Assembly (NCBI GenBank): GCA_958510825.1
Contig: OY294047.1
Coordinates: forward strand, 36,801,747-36,865,746
Origin: Brachypterus glaber
Taxonomy: Eukaryota; Arthropoda; Insecta; Coleoptera; Kateretidae
Reading direction: 5' to 3'
DNA length: 64,000 nt
Position 1 is the first letter of the stretch, and each line of letters opens with the position of its first letter. Below the pieces are notes generated by a model. It was not told the origin of the DNA. It saw nothing but the letters and a program-made list of their open reading frames with translations, and searched no databases. Below, piece after piece: positions 33,101-48,100 of the stretch. The translations under genes were made by a program, and so were the position numbers.

Positions 33101-36100
33101 AATATGAAGTACATTTCCCTGTCCCTATCATGTGTCCTTTTCGTTAACTTGAAGCTTCCTACAACCTACAGGTTGTCAACCTGTAGCCTTATAGGTACCA
33201 CAAGGAGGAAGATGGCCCCCTCCCACAAAACGTAAATTTCGACAAATTTTTGTCCTTGAGGTCCGGATTTATTGGCATGTCCACAATGAATAAGTATTTT
33301 TCAATTCCTATTTATTTTGTTTCTAGTGAACCTTCGTTGAAAGTATAAATATTATAATATTTATAAATAACCTTTTAAGGTTAAAAGAATATTATTAAAA
33401 AAGAATGTCTAGTTCAATGTCACCAATTGTGGAGCAAACATCCAAAAACCGATAAATCCACTTTTTGCATATTTTGACCTAAGTATCCATTCTTACTAAT
33501 TTTGTAGCGCTTTCTTGATATAGCGCATCATATAAAAAAGCAAAAGCCGATAATTATATGACTAATGAACAGTTTTTACCAGTTTTAGAATTTAAAAAAA
33601 AAAATGTGGTATTACGCTCCACAAGTTTTCTGCTAATATCTCAAGTTTGGACTTTGGATTTATCGGTTTTTGCATGTTTGCTCCACAATTATATTAAAAA
33701 TAAACTTTTCGACGACTTCCTTAATAAAAAGATAAAATAAATGATTATCTAACTTTTAAAATGTCGAAGTGAAAAAAAAAGCAATGACTACTTTTTGAAG
33801 CTGTAAGTATTAAAAAAACTCTCATTTTTATTTTTTGCGAAAATATAAAATTTGAACTATGATACCAGTTACTTATAACCAAAGCCGGATTTACAAATTT
33901 TGCGCCTTACGCCCAAAATAATTCTGCGCCGTTTTGACGCCTTCGCCAAAATTTAAAAACTATAAATGCGTTAATAAAATAAATTAAAAATTTTGTATTG
34001 ACATTTTTTTACTTAAAAAAAATCTGTCTGTCGGTGTGTCTTCGGTCTGTCTGCCTGGCCTGTCTGTCTGTCAAGTAGCCATACTGTTCAGTCGGCAACA
34101 AGTCTCGATTTCACATCGCATGCATGAAAAAAGGTCTTCCACCGCGGGGACTCGAACCGACGCTTTTAGCCAGACGTATAACTACTGAACGCCGTAACCG
34201 CCTCGGACACTACCTGCCAATACTAATATCGGTTTTAATCAATTTTTAATCGTCCCTAAAAATATATATGTACTTACTCCAGATATCTCCTCCAGGATAA
34301 AAGGCCTGCGTATGCTACGACTGAGATAATCACAAAAACAGCAGCAAGAATTGCTGCTATTTGGCCTCGAATTAGAGCAACACCAGAACCCTCAGAAGGA
34401 CTAGCCATCATGTAGATGTGTGAATGGTTTTTCAACACTTCTTCTGTATTTGAACCATCTTCGATTTCTTCCGCTTGGAATCTAACACTTTCTGAAATAT
34501 ATCCACAAATTAAAAAAAGTATATATCACAGAGAGACAAGTTGTTAACATTCCATAAAATGTAGCAGTTCGGTGAAATCTTGATTCTTTCAAACAGAAAA
34601 AAATATCAAAATTTTTAAAAGAATAACCCTGTATCGCCTATCGTATAATACAGGGTGCCCGTTTTTTGACTTCAAGCATGGGTATTTCGGTTATTATAAA
34701 GATACAAGATCGGTTAAATTAGAAAAAAGTTGCGCATTTTTATGCTGAGCAATAAACTGAAAGAAAAGTTGACCTGTAATATTGTTAATGTGACCTACGC
34801 GCATGCGTGAGCTCGGAATCTAGATCTACAATTATCCGCTCCTCAAATTGGGATAATCTAAATGCCGAGCTTACGCATACGCGTAGGTGGCAATTTATTA
34901 ACAATATTAACGGTTTCAAACCTAACCTCCGTCAATTTAATTGCTTCGTTGTTTCCAAAGCACTCTGCGCAAAATTTTTTTTTTGTTTCGCTCAAAATGT
35001 AAGACTTGATCATCTCGTGTGATCAGAAAAAAAATGTATTCAAAAATGTAAAAATCCAAAAGAGCGCCCATAAGAAAAAACGAAGTTAAGTGTTGCAACT
35101 CTTTTATCTAAAATGCCATGGAAAATATGATAACAGATTTAGAATCCTTGCAAAAAAGTACTTCAGCAATGTTTCAATTAAAAACGGGATTTTTATTTTT
35201 TTTTGCGATAATTAAAAAACAAAAAACGTCAGGTCAAATTTTCTTTCGGATTATTGATCAGCATAAAAATGCACAATTTTTTTCCAATTTAACCGATCTT
35301 GTATCTCTTATAATAACCGCGATACCCATGCTTGAATTGGAAAAACGGGCACCCTGTACATAAAATTATGATCTAAAATTGACTAAATATACCTGATATT
35401 TTAGTTGTTCCAGATTCAGATTCCCTCGCATTTTTGTAGTATTCCTCTGTGTTCATGCGTCGAAGATCTTCTACCTCTGTATCTGTAGTCTCTTCCTGTT
35501 GCGTGAAGTTTTTTAATAATGCGGAATTATTCAAAAATTTTACATCTTTTAGGGGAAACTCTAATGGTGGGTCTAGCGCTGTGTCAGTAGTAGTTTTACT
35601 TTTTGCTGATTGTATATCTGACAAAGATGTGATCATAGGTGTCCAAAACACTAAAATTAAAAACTATTTAATAATAAAATTTGAACATTTTGCAACGTTA
35701 TGGGAGATATCAGGTAGGTGCAGCAGCTATTTCTTGTCCGATCTGCATAAAGGCCGGCATTACGCCTTAACCACCTATTACTACCCTAGGATTTTAACCT
35801 CTAGTAGGTACTCATTTTAAAGCTGAGTAAATAGAGTGACATATCAATGAAAAATTTCGTTGTTATTCTTCCGGCGTGGAGCCAAGGGCGTAGATCTTTT
35901 TCTTCTATGGGGGGGGGTAATACCCAGGGCCGGCCTTTCAAGCCTCAAATTTGGCGCCTCTAGCAAAAGAAAAAACACCCTAAAATAAAGCTTTGTCCTC
36001 CTACAAAAAAAATACCACAAGAAAAAAAGCGTTGTCCCTGACGGTTTCTACCAAACGTGGCGCCCCTACAAAAAAAATTACGGCGCCCAAAAAAATAACC

Positions 36101-39100
36101 TAAGACAAAAGCTTTGTCCCTGACGGTTTCTACGAAACTTGGCGCCCAAAAAAATACCAAGAAGAAAACAAAACTGTGTCCCTGACGGTTTCTACCAAAC
36201 TTGGCGCCCTGCAAACAAAATTGGCGCCCACGCCTATGGGGGGGGGGTAATTACCCCCATTACCCCCCCTCATCTACGCCCTTGGGTTTATGCACCATTT
36301 ATACCCGCCCAGACCCGTCATTTTCTGGAAGGTGGTGCTATAGTGGAAATTTTTAAATTGGGGAGGGGGGGGGTTACGACAGCTGAAATCTCAAAATTAA
36401 TCTGCCCAAGTGGGCCCCCATTTTGGGGAGGTGCCACTAACAATAAAGAACTTAAAACGCTCGAAAAAAAATAGATTTGGCAACCGTATTTCTGTATTTA
36501 TGATATTGTTATGTAATTTTTTAACAAAAGGCATTCTAAATTTAATCTTGTTCATTTCATTACAGTCTGCCGACGGAAGTGGATCGTTCCGTGTTTTTTC
36601 TTATGTTTTTAGTTCTGAACGTTATTAGTGTATGTTTTGTGTTTTTACACTAACTATATATGGCTTGTCGGACTACTTAGGAATAATTTTTCAACCGCGA
36701 GTGTAAGTAATTTTGATTACACTGGTCTTCAAAAAAAAAATCTTCTCCAAGGACTAAACCTATCATGTCTTAAGTATTTTTGTGTGCTGAAACCGAATTT
36801 TCAATTTAAAAAACTTTCTACCGCGTAGATTTCGAGTAAATCCCGGTTTTTATTAGACATTGGTTATACATGCCTCAAAAAGTAAACTTTTTCGGATTCA
36901 TCAGCACACAAAAATACTTAACGCATGATAGGTTTTGGTCTTTGGAGAAGATTTTTTTTTTCTTTTTGTGTAGACCAGTGTTATTAAGATAAATATTTTT
37001 TAACTTTGAGCAATTATGAGTAACTTTGGGGAACGGAAAATTTTTAAATGGGGAGGGGCAATTTACGACAGCTAAAATATAGAAATTAAGCTGCAGCTGA
37101 GCATGCCCAAGTGGGCCCCCATTTTGAGCGGTATCATTGCCAGAGGTGTAACCAGGTCCAAATTTTTTGGGGGGGGGTCTTGAGCCCCTAAAAAAATAGT
37201 CAAGTTTTTAAGTTTGTCTGTCTGTGAGACTTTTATAGTTTGTATTGAGGGGGGGGCTTAAAAAAAATTGGGGGGGCTAAGCCCCCCTAAGCCCCCCCCC
37301 CCTCGTTACGTCTATGATCATTGCGAAAACTTTCTAAAGTTTATTATAATAAAATCGGCTACGATATTCCTGACTCATATGATAATGTTATGTAATTTTT
37401 TAACAAGTGCCATTGTAAACTAAATATTTTAGTCATTTCATTACAGTCTGCCGAATAAAGTGGATCGTTTTTGTTTGTTTTTTGTTCTCAACAGTATTAG
37501 TCTATGTTTTGTGTGTTTTTTTATAATACTATAGTGTATTTAGGAATAATTTTTAAACCGCGAGTAAATGTTAGTAATTTTAAAACGATTTTGAACAATT
37601 TTTAATTACACAGCCACACAAAAAAAATGTCAAGTGTTTTTTTGGAGACCACTGTATTACCGTGTATTTTATGGAGCTGAACCCGAATTTCAGGTCAAAA
37701 TTGGAACTCATCCGATTAGTTTTGGAGATAAACTCAAAAAATGTTCAAGTATTACGTAACGCAAATTTTGATCATTTTGGACACCCCCCCCCTGTAACGC
37801 TATTTTCATATACCATTAACATGGGCGTAACACTCCAAAATGACCCCCCCCCTAGGAGCGTACGTAATACTTGAACGTTCCCTTATGCTCGTTTTACTCG
37901 AAAATAAGGTTTTTTGGGGTTATCTCCAAAACTAATTGGATGAGGTGCCTCAAAATACATAGGAATAAAATGGTCTCCAAAAAAAATCCGAACCTTTTTT
38001 TATGTGGCTGTGTTATTTTGGATTAGAATTTTCATTATTATTAAATTTTATTTTTTTTTTGGGGTTTAATTGTGGACTTGTGAATAAATAAAACAGTTAC
38101 TTTTTGAACTATTTTTGAATATAGTATTTATTATAAAAGGAACGTTCAAGTATTACGTAACGCAAATTGTAACAAAATTCATACACTTCATACCCCGGTT
38201 CTCGCGTTATTATACGTTATAGAGATTTCATATTTTGGACACCCCTCCCCCCAAATAGGGGGTGTGTTAGGGGGGTAGCCAAAATATGAAATCTCTACTG
38301 CCTTACATAACGCGAGAACCGGGGTATGAAGTGTATGAATTTTGGTACAATTTGCGTTACGTAATACTTAAACGTTCCCAAAGTGCACTTTGGCTTAGTT
38401 TACACCATGGGTTCTATATTTTAAGTCCAGGTACTTTTTGTCTACCTATCTCTGTTTATAGCATTTTGTAAACAGAGATAGGTAGATAAAAAGTACCTGG
38501 ACTTAAAATATAGTACCCATGGTGTAAACTAAGCCTTTAACGGCGGCTATATTTAAAAGTTTATTTTTAAATTAATTTTTTTACGAGATGACACTACTGG
38601 CGGATCCGTGCACTATAGAATTCTATCAGTCTCATGTATAATTGCGGCAAATAATAGATTTCTATAGCTCACGGAGTCCACTTCATACATTTTTTGTGAA
38701 CTTTTAAATATGGCCGCTGTTAAACTCTTATATTAAATACGGATTAGTTTCATATTAATCTTTTTCGAAAAAGTAAAAATAAAAACCTATAAAAACGAAT
38801 TTTTGTTATGCGACCAATATTAAGCCCGATTTTTATCAAAAAAAATCCCATCCGAGAACTCGTTATGTCCTACAGCCGCCAGTGCGAACTAAATCTTTTT
38901 GTTACAGAACTACATAAGCTGGAGAAGACAGTCATATAAACAGAGACAGTACAGGTAAGAAAACCTAGTAGTCCAGTCAAATAACGAAAAATTCCTATGT
39001 TAAATTGCAATAAATGTACATGGGCTGATACTTTAATGGGTATTAGTGCATAGTAGCAGAATACTCCTGTTAGTTTTTCACCGGGTGATTTGCGTAGGGG

Positions 39101-42100
39101 ATGTCCGCTATCTTAAATTTTAGGGGTGAGTGCGGTTATCTCGCTAAATATGATTCTTACGATAAAAATGCATATAACTAATTTTGTTAAGTAGAAAATT
39201 TCTAACAATTTTTGTTTAGATAATTTTTTTATTATATTAATAACAATCGAGTTATAAATATTTAAAAATGGCCATGTTGGGGGTGAAATTGTTTTTTTCG
39301 ATTTTTCAACCAAATAATTCATCGAAGGATAAAAGTGGTTATGAGCAAACTTGTAGCTCTTGAAGTATTATATGTTATGCTTTTTCATAAGTATTTTGTT
39401 ACGGTTACAGTGGGCGGTTGCGCCCTCTTGAGGTTCTTGAAACCAATAACTGCTTCCTTTTTTTGGACTGTCGATAGGTTTATCCAGTCTCTGCTTTAAG
39501 CAGTAGATGTCGCTAGCTGTTTTTACTATTCCTTACAACGATTTTTAAACTCCATATAGAGATATATGGAAAGGATTTGATTTTCGTAGTTGTCCTTACT
39601 ACCGATATGTGGCTCTGAAGAGTGCTAAAAAGCACGAAATCGATCAGTCACTTCGGAGGGACGACTGCGTTAATCAAACAAATCGTTTTAAGGAATAGTA
39701 AAATATTTAATATAAAATTGGTTATATGCATTTTTATCGCTAGATGCATATTAAGCAACTCACCCCTAAAATTCAAGATATCGGACACCCCTTACGCAAA
39801 TCATTCAGTGAAAAATTAACAGATGTGTTCTGTTACCATCCACTACTACCCTTTAAAATATCAGCCCGTGTACATTTATTGCAATTTAAATTTATTTGAC
39901 TGGATTCTAGGTAATTAACACTAATATGTTATAGGATATAGGCAAGATCTATGTGAGTTTGTTTTTAACTGCAATGAAAACAACGGAAGTGGAAGTAGTG
40001 CTAATAGAAGAGTTGTGCCAGAAGGCACAGTTAATATAAGGCACAAAAGCAAAATAGTTTGGAATCTAAAACCGCCAAGAGTATAGAGCCTAATATAATA
40101 ATATTTTTTACAGGTACCATCAACTGAGGTGACTTCGGACGAGTAGGTGACTTCGGGCCTTTTTTTATCAAAATCTTCTGAACCAAAGCACGTGTGTAAA
40201 AGTTGTGCGTTTGTGTGTAAAAGTTGTGGAAATGAACCCCACAACTAGAGCACACAACCCCACAACTTTTACACACGTGCTTTGGTTCAGAAGATTTTGA
40301 GAAAAAGTGTCCGAAGTCATCCTACCCCGTCAGAAGTCACCTCGGTGTTATAAATATTTTTTTACAGTTTAATCAAAAAAGAACATTGTTCTTATTAATG
40401 TGTTGTTTGTGTTCTTATTTTACACACATATATTTTTTTTTATTTTTATTTCAGGTATTATTTTTTATTTGAGGTATTTTATTTCTTTCAGGTACTATTA
40501 TTTTCTTTTATGCATTATATCACTAGGTTAAAATGATAAGGTTCTATGTTCTATAGAAACCCCATAATGAAGAACTATATTTATTATATACTCTATTGTG
40601 TTGTTTGTGTTCTTATTTTGGACACATATATTTTTTATATATTTTTATTTCAGGTATTTTATTTCTTTCAAGTACTATTATTTTCTTTTATGAATTAATC
40701 ACTGGGTTAAAATGATAAGGTTCTATGTTCTATAGAAACCCCATAATGAAGAACTATATTATACAATGTTGGTTTTATTATTTTTTTTTCAGATAATGCT
40801 ATATAATATATAGCCTATATCGTGCATCAGGTATTTTTTTAAAAAAAAAGTGTTCTTAGGTTAAATATTCTAAACATTTATTTTTTTTTCAGGTATTAAT
40901 TACATTACAATGTAATATTAGTTTTTATTTGAAAGTTTACTAGGTATATTATTATTTTTTAATTGGATATTGTTTATAATAATTTTGGTTATATTTATCT
41001 ATATTTTTTTCAGGATATAAGTGTTTTTTATTTATAATGTTATTATTTTATGTATTTTTTTTTTGATATGTTTTATAGGATATTTTCGTTGGTTATATTT
41101 TTTTCAGGTATTTATTTTTTTTACAGGTACAAATACAATTTTAATCTACAATCAGATTAAAATTATAGGATAGTTACATATTGTTTTATGCAAAAATACG
41201 CTAGGTATATTAACTGTAGGTTTTTGGAAGTTTATAGGCCTATAAACATAAACATTAAGGATAATATCCTTTATATAATAACATAGTATGTTTTTTAAGG
41301 TAGCATGGGGCGTGTGGAATAACCTGGGGTAGACTAATACTAATATGTAAATATTATTTATTTCAGATATATCAGAAAGAAGGGTTTAATTAAAGTTTTA
41401 ATTTTTATGTATAATGTGTTATTTTATTTTTTAGATCTTTGAAGGACAACTTTTACAGAAAGTGTAATCAGAACTTGTAAGGTTCCTTAAGGTAAAATTG
41501 ACAGCTAGTAACAGTAAGTTTTTTTAAGGTTAAGGTTTTTTCTTTCCATTCAAGCCAAGCCAATTTCCCCCACCCGGGAAACGAACCCGGGTTGTTGGCA
41601 TAGTTTCCCCTAGGTTTAATTTAGTATATAGTTAAATAGCCAAAATCCACACCAATTCCCTTAAGGGGGAATGGATAGGCAGGGTTACACGAACAGGTAG
41701 TCAATATCAGCAAAAATTCCCTCAAGAGGGAATGGATAGGTAGGGTTACACGCAAAGGTTGTCAATATCCGCAAAAATTCCCTCAAGGGGGAAAGGATAA
41801 CCGCAAACAAAAGACAAAGGAACAGACGGACATTTGAGGTGTTCTCTCTGGATGGTCGACTTTTTCCCATACACGCCAGGTATCTCGAAAGAGAGAGTAG
41901 TACCAACCCTGACATCGGTGAGACCGAACTTACAAAGTGGGCAGTTGTCATACAAGGGTTAGGTATATATAGTGTATGTTAAATTGTCGCCTGACGAGAT
42001 TATACTCCACGTGTATAGGCCTACTGAGGGATCCTCAGAGGGGAACTGAGGTTTTCTCACTGGGGAACGGCACGTTAACCGTAACGCACCTAGTGCTTTA

Positions 42101-45100
42101 CCTCCTGGGTGGTGTGGAAAAGAGCACAACTATTCTAGTTAGAGGTGGTAAGTGTAAAGAGTAAAAAAATGTCTATCTGTCTGTCCATCTTTTTGTCTTA
42201 TGGTATGTAAACCTTATAATTATAAGTTAACTTTTGAATGTAATATCGGTTTTCAAAAATTCTTTCGCTAATCAGATTGAATTTCTTTATAAACAATAGT
42301 ATATTTCCAATCTAATAAGAAAATTAAACATCATTATATCACCATAGAGTCCCTTTTCAAATTAAACATAAACATTTTTAGGATTGGCAATGCATTTTAC
42401 CGGGAAAACGCCATGATTGAAACTCTCCTGCATAATACCATTTATGATATTGAACTTTCTGAAATGCAATAGTTGATTATATTGACTCACCATATAGTCC
42501 GAAAAACGTATTGCAAATTAAATAAAGTGATTATTTTTCTTAAGCAAGGGACTTCCCTTATAGAAATTTACGTTAAAACCACTTTACCTAACTTTAGGAG
42601 AATGTTTTGTCTATATCGTTAGGGATCTATTACTAAAACAACGTTTATCTAACTTCATAAACCCAATATACTTATACTTTTATCTTTTTTCAGTTTAGTC
42701 GGCGACCATTTATTCGTTTTTTAATTTTTTTTATATATTTGGGCCTACGCGTTTATTATACAGTTAATGTCGCGATAACCCGAATGTTCGATACTCCGAA
42801 TGAGGCAGTAATCCGAACAATGAAATTCGGACTTCAAAGTACATGCATGTATGTTTCACTGTTCGGTTTACCGCATAATTCAGATTATCGAAAATTTACT
42901 TAATTTTGGTATCAAATTACAGGTACACTTGGAATTAAAAAAAAAGTACTACATCACTGGACCTGGAGGTACACCAAATTTTTAAAATTTTAGGTGTTTC
43001 AAGTGATTTACTGACCATTAAATTTTTAGTGTTATTTACATTGTCAGTGGATTTAAAAACGGTATAAAAAACATTCATTTCTCGTAAAATATATTCCTAT
43101 TTGTACAATATATAGAAATATATAGAACTAAAAAATAATAACAGAAATAAAAATATATAATTAATAAAATAACGAAAAGCAATAAGGTACCTTATTTAAT
43201 AGCAGTTAAAACTTTAAAGGACCACAAATCTTCATTCCTATATATTTTAGCTCTGAATCTCTACTTTCTCGACCATTTTCCTTATTAGCCCCAAAATATA
43301 TTGTTAAAATTGATTTTTGTTGCTGGCTAAAGTGTTGCATGTTGTCTCATTTGACACAACTATGTGTCGAACAAGATGACTATTACATTTAGTTTTATAT
43401 ATCTCTGACTTAGTTAGGTCCTGAATTGACTTTAGTGGCAAGTTAGATTTAAATGGTACAATTTTTGGGTGTACTAGTAGTACTTTTTAAAGATCGCAAC
43501 TGTACGAGACAGGCAACGCTTGGTTTCATCCAGCGCCGTTCCCTGCATTAGATGGCTCATACCTTTTTTATGCACGCGCAATGTACGAGCTCTATTAACG
43601 CAAGATATGAAGCAAGTATTTTCGCAGGAACTAAGTAATGATAAACGTTATATTAATATTAGACCTAAATGTTAGTTACCAACGTTAGGAATCGGGACAT
43701 ATATTACAAATTATACATCACAACTACGTCGGGATAACGTTCTTCTAATGTAAAATTTCTACTAGGGATATTTACAAAGACACAAGGGCGTAGATCTTTT
43801 TCTTCTATGGGGGGGGGGGAATACCCAGGGCCGGCCTTTCAAGCCTCAAATTTGGCGCCCCTAGAAAAAGAAAAAACACCCTGCCCCCCAAAAAATGCCA
43901 TCAAGAAAAAAAGCTTTGTCCCTGACGGTTTCTACCAAACGTGGCGCCCCTACAAAAAAAATTACGGCGCCCAAAAAAATACCCTAAGACAAAAGCTTTG
44001 TCCCTGACGGTTTCTACCAAACTTGGAGCCCTGCAAACAAAATTGGCGCCCACGCCTATATGGGGGGGTAATTACCCCCATTACCCCCCCCCCCTCATCT
44101 ACGCCCTTGCGTGGAGCTCGAATCCGGGACTCCAGTGATATATCGCAGCGCTGTACCTATGTTACATCGTCTATATTTATATTAAGTTTTTTTTTGGGGA
44201 TTATCCACAAAATATCCGAAAAACTATGATTCAAACTAACTTCCCCTATCAGGGCCGGCCTTTCAAGCCTCAAATTTGGCGCCCCTAGAAAAAGAAAAAA
44301 CACCCTAAAATAAAGCTTTGTGCGCCTACAAAAAAAATTGCCCCCCAAAAAATGCCATCAAGAAAAAAAGCTTTGTCCCTGACGGTTTCTACCAAACGTG
44401 GCGCCCTACAAAAACAATGACGGCGCCCAAAAAAATACCCTAAGACAAAAGCTTTGTCCCTGACGGTTTCTACCAAACTTGGAGCCCTGCAAACAAAATT
44501 GGCGCCCACGCCTATGGGGGGGGGGGTAATTACCCCCATTACCCCCTCATCTACGCCCTTGCGTGGAGCTCGAATCCGGGACTCCAGTGATATAGCGCAG
44601 CGCTGTACCTATGTTCCATCGTCCATATTTATATTAAGTTTTATTTTGGGGATTATCCACAAAATATCCGAAAAACTATGATTCAAACTAACTTCCCCTA
44701 TCAGATCTGTTTTTTTTTCAGTGTAGCGAATGTTTTCATACCTATTTAAAATTAAAACATGAACATTTGGATTCAGGATGTTTTTTGTATTAAATTTTTA
44801 ACTCAGGTTATTTTTACACATACGAGTACACCTACCCTTGCTTTTAGTCAAATTCATATTCTGGCAGACAGATGCAGTAAAAGTTATAAATTATCAGTAG
44901 TAATATCATAAGTGCATGTTGAGTTATCGATAATTTTTTTACTGTTTTGAAAAATATTTTGCTTGGCAATTGTTTGAGTGGATTTATCGTGTTACAAAAT
45001 TCCGGGACCGCAGGTCGAGGAATTTTAACGAAAAATGCACGAAAACAATTTCCTTAAGCAAAACTTTTTTTATATACAGTAAAAAATTATGTATAATTCA

Positions 45101-48100
45101 ACATGCACGAATGGTATTTTGAAACAAACAAACAAAATAAGGAATTATATAATTTTACAATGTTTAATATTGTTTCATATTTAAATTAAAAATTTAAGAA
45201 CTAAACAACAATATTACTTTACAAGTATAATTAAAAATTTAAATCTCAAATTTTTAAAACCACGATGTTCACTTGTTCTCGAATGTTGCCAAGTCTAAAC
45301 TTTGCTTGAGGGATATTTTATGCTTTAGATTATTCCAATAAAATAGTTGTTTTCATATATGTTAGCCGATGTTAGCATTAAAATAAAGATCATTGCTGTC
45401 TTTGTTTAAAAAGTTGAAAAGAAATAAAATAACCGGTGTTTCCACCCGTAAAAAAACAATTTGCGAACGGTTTCTAATAAAATTTGGCTACGCTGTACTG
45501 GTACCAGCGCAGTCATTTGATGTTTTGATTTCCGTCATTTAAAAGAAGTAAATTATTTAGTTCTTTACTGTAAATATATTTTTAATAAATAAGTGTTTAA
45601 ATTAGGTTTGAGTGGCCTGTTTTTAAATTTATGAATATCAGTGATTTAAAGCTTTTAAGATGGAAAGTGCATAAAATATAATATATTATCTGAAATTAAT
45701 TAGGGTTTATACCTAGGATGTTTTGGTAATAAAATAAGCATTTATATTGCTTATCAATAAAAATAAATTAACTAAAGGTAACCTTCACAAATTAAAAATT
45801 TTGCAAAAATATAACATTTATTAAGATGTCAGTAACTGTCAGTTTCTTGTTTCCATAGTAACCAAGTGATAATTGAACTTTTGCAAAAATTATCAAATAT
45901 ATTTGATCTGATTGGTCAAGAAACTAAAAATGCAAGGTTTTGATTGGCCTATATATTGTTTGTGAAATAGTCTATAGTATACACAGGCAATGAACTTTAA
46001 ATTTGGAAAAATTAATTAGATAATAGGTACCACATTCTATGTAGACATTCTATATAGACATTACCATGATAAAATTTTTAACTAATGTTATTTTAACGGA
46101 CAGAATTCTGTTATCTAAAGTATTTCTGTAATTAAAAAAATACCCTATCCTATGTCCTCTTTAGTCGATAATAGGAATTGGTGCAGAATTGGTTCAAGAA
46201 AATCTGTTTGTATAAATCAATCAGGGGTTAATCTTATAGGGTTATATAATTAAAGTACAAATGTAATTATACAACAAGCCATAATAATATGTAATGCTAC
46301 GCATTCAATTATATATTTTTTATAGTAAATGAATGGTATATTGCATTTTTTTCCAATTACTTAAAAAAAATTAATAAAAAAAAAAAAATTAAAAAAATTC
46401 CTTAAATATTAAAGTACGTGACTTTGGAACTATAGTGTTTTTAACAAAAATTAAAGTACATTTGTATAGGATCATAACTTCCTATCCATTTGTAACTGAA
46501 TATTTAGTTACAAGTGGGTAGGAAGTTTTTTGAAAAATATTTTCCATTTTCTCAAAAAGAAAATTAAAAAAAAAATTAAAAAAGTTTGAAAATTTTTGGA
46601 TTTTTTTATTTTAATTTTAGGAAAAGATCCCTAAAAAAATGTTAAAAATTTATTTTAATTTTTTTTCGAAAATTATTTTTTTTAAGTATTTGGGAAAATT
46701 CAATATACCATTTACTGTGAATAATATATAATGGAGTTCGTAGCATTACATATCTTCGCGGCTTGTTTTAATATAGGCTTAGATAGATATACCTACAACT
46801 ATAATTAAACCATAATTTTTTAGAATTTATATTTCTATTGTTAATATAAACATATAAGTTATTAGATAGATTTATAGAATACCTATGTAATCGTATATAA
46901 TTTAAATTTAAAAACAGTAAAATAAGTAGTAATTAATTAAGTCAATTGAAGCTATTTGATTTCATTAAAAACCACAAAGTTTCCGACCGCTAATTATTAT
47001 CATTAGAATTAAATCGCTTAGATCTAGCGTGACTAAAGAAAACGCGTAGTTTATTTAAATTATGCCAAAATATATTTCATATACTAAAATAATAAAATAA
47101 AATCAGCAGATTTACAATACAGGACTGACCAACGAACTAACAACTCTTCTCTCTAGAATACGCATACCGTTAAAATAAATTGTCGCCAACATCTAGGTTT
47201 GTTTGTAAACAAATAGTAGGTATATTCAGGACTGAACAATAACAATTAACAGTAACTGGTATTGTTGTCTCTGTTAGAACAAAGATTTGCGAGTAAGACA
47301 GACGAATGTTTATGTTGCCGATGTTAACGAATGAAATGCCTATTTTAGAGAAAAGAGTTATTAGTTCGTTGGACATAACATTAAAATCGGTATGGTCAAT
47401 ATCAGCGCACTTTGGTTCGGGAAGCCCTCATTTTTGGCATTAATTCGACTTAAAATTAAGACTTAAAAACTATGCATATATGTCTTTATAATTATGGATT
47501 GTTGAACTATGTTTAGCATAAATATGAAATAAATTTATTCAGTACTTTATGCCTGAGACTTATCAAACTTAAAAATTATTTTCATTTTGTAAATTGTATA
47601 TTCTCTTACGCAATAGATGTATCTCTCCTTCTTTTTGTTGTAGACTTACATAATTATATGAACTATAATTTATCGTAATAATATGTATAAAAAGGAATTT
47701 GTGTAATTCTTAAGCTATTTCTTTATTGATCGTTTTTTAGCTTATGACATACTTTCGTTTAAAAGTTCCCCGAAGTTCCACAGGATTTTTTAGATTTTTT
47801 TGCACCAAAATGTAGCCTAAGGTATGCCGTTTCTTAAAAAGTGGTGTCAAATTTTTGGTTGCGCCAAGAAAAAAATAATACGTAACATGATGCGCTGCTG
47901 AATATTTAAAAATGGAATATGCATTTCATTTATCTTACGTTTTTCGAACGGGAGGTTGCAGAAACTCGAAATTTAGTACGTAGGAGTACAATGACAAACT
48001 AAAATAAAAAAAAAACCAAAAAACAAGATGGCGGACCTGTCAAAGTCATATCTTTCGAACGGAAGGTCGTAGAAACATGAAATTTGGTAGGTAATTGGTA

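Noticed and set aside
41560..41600. tRNA gene suggested by CCCGGGTTCGTTTCCCGGG
   Set aside because: Only a box B-like palindrome is present; no box A or acceptor stem.
35960..44539. Open frames through the GGCGCC-rich repeats (for example 35960-36214, 44285-44539)
   Set aside because: They repeat the ~45-bp DNA unit and appear in both strands; no protein-like sequence beyond the repeat.
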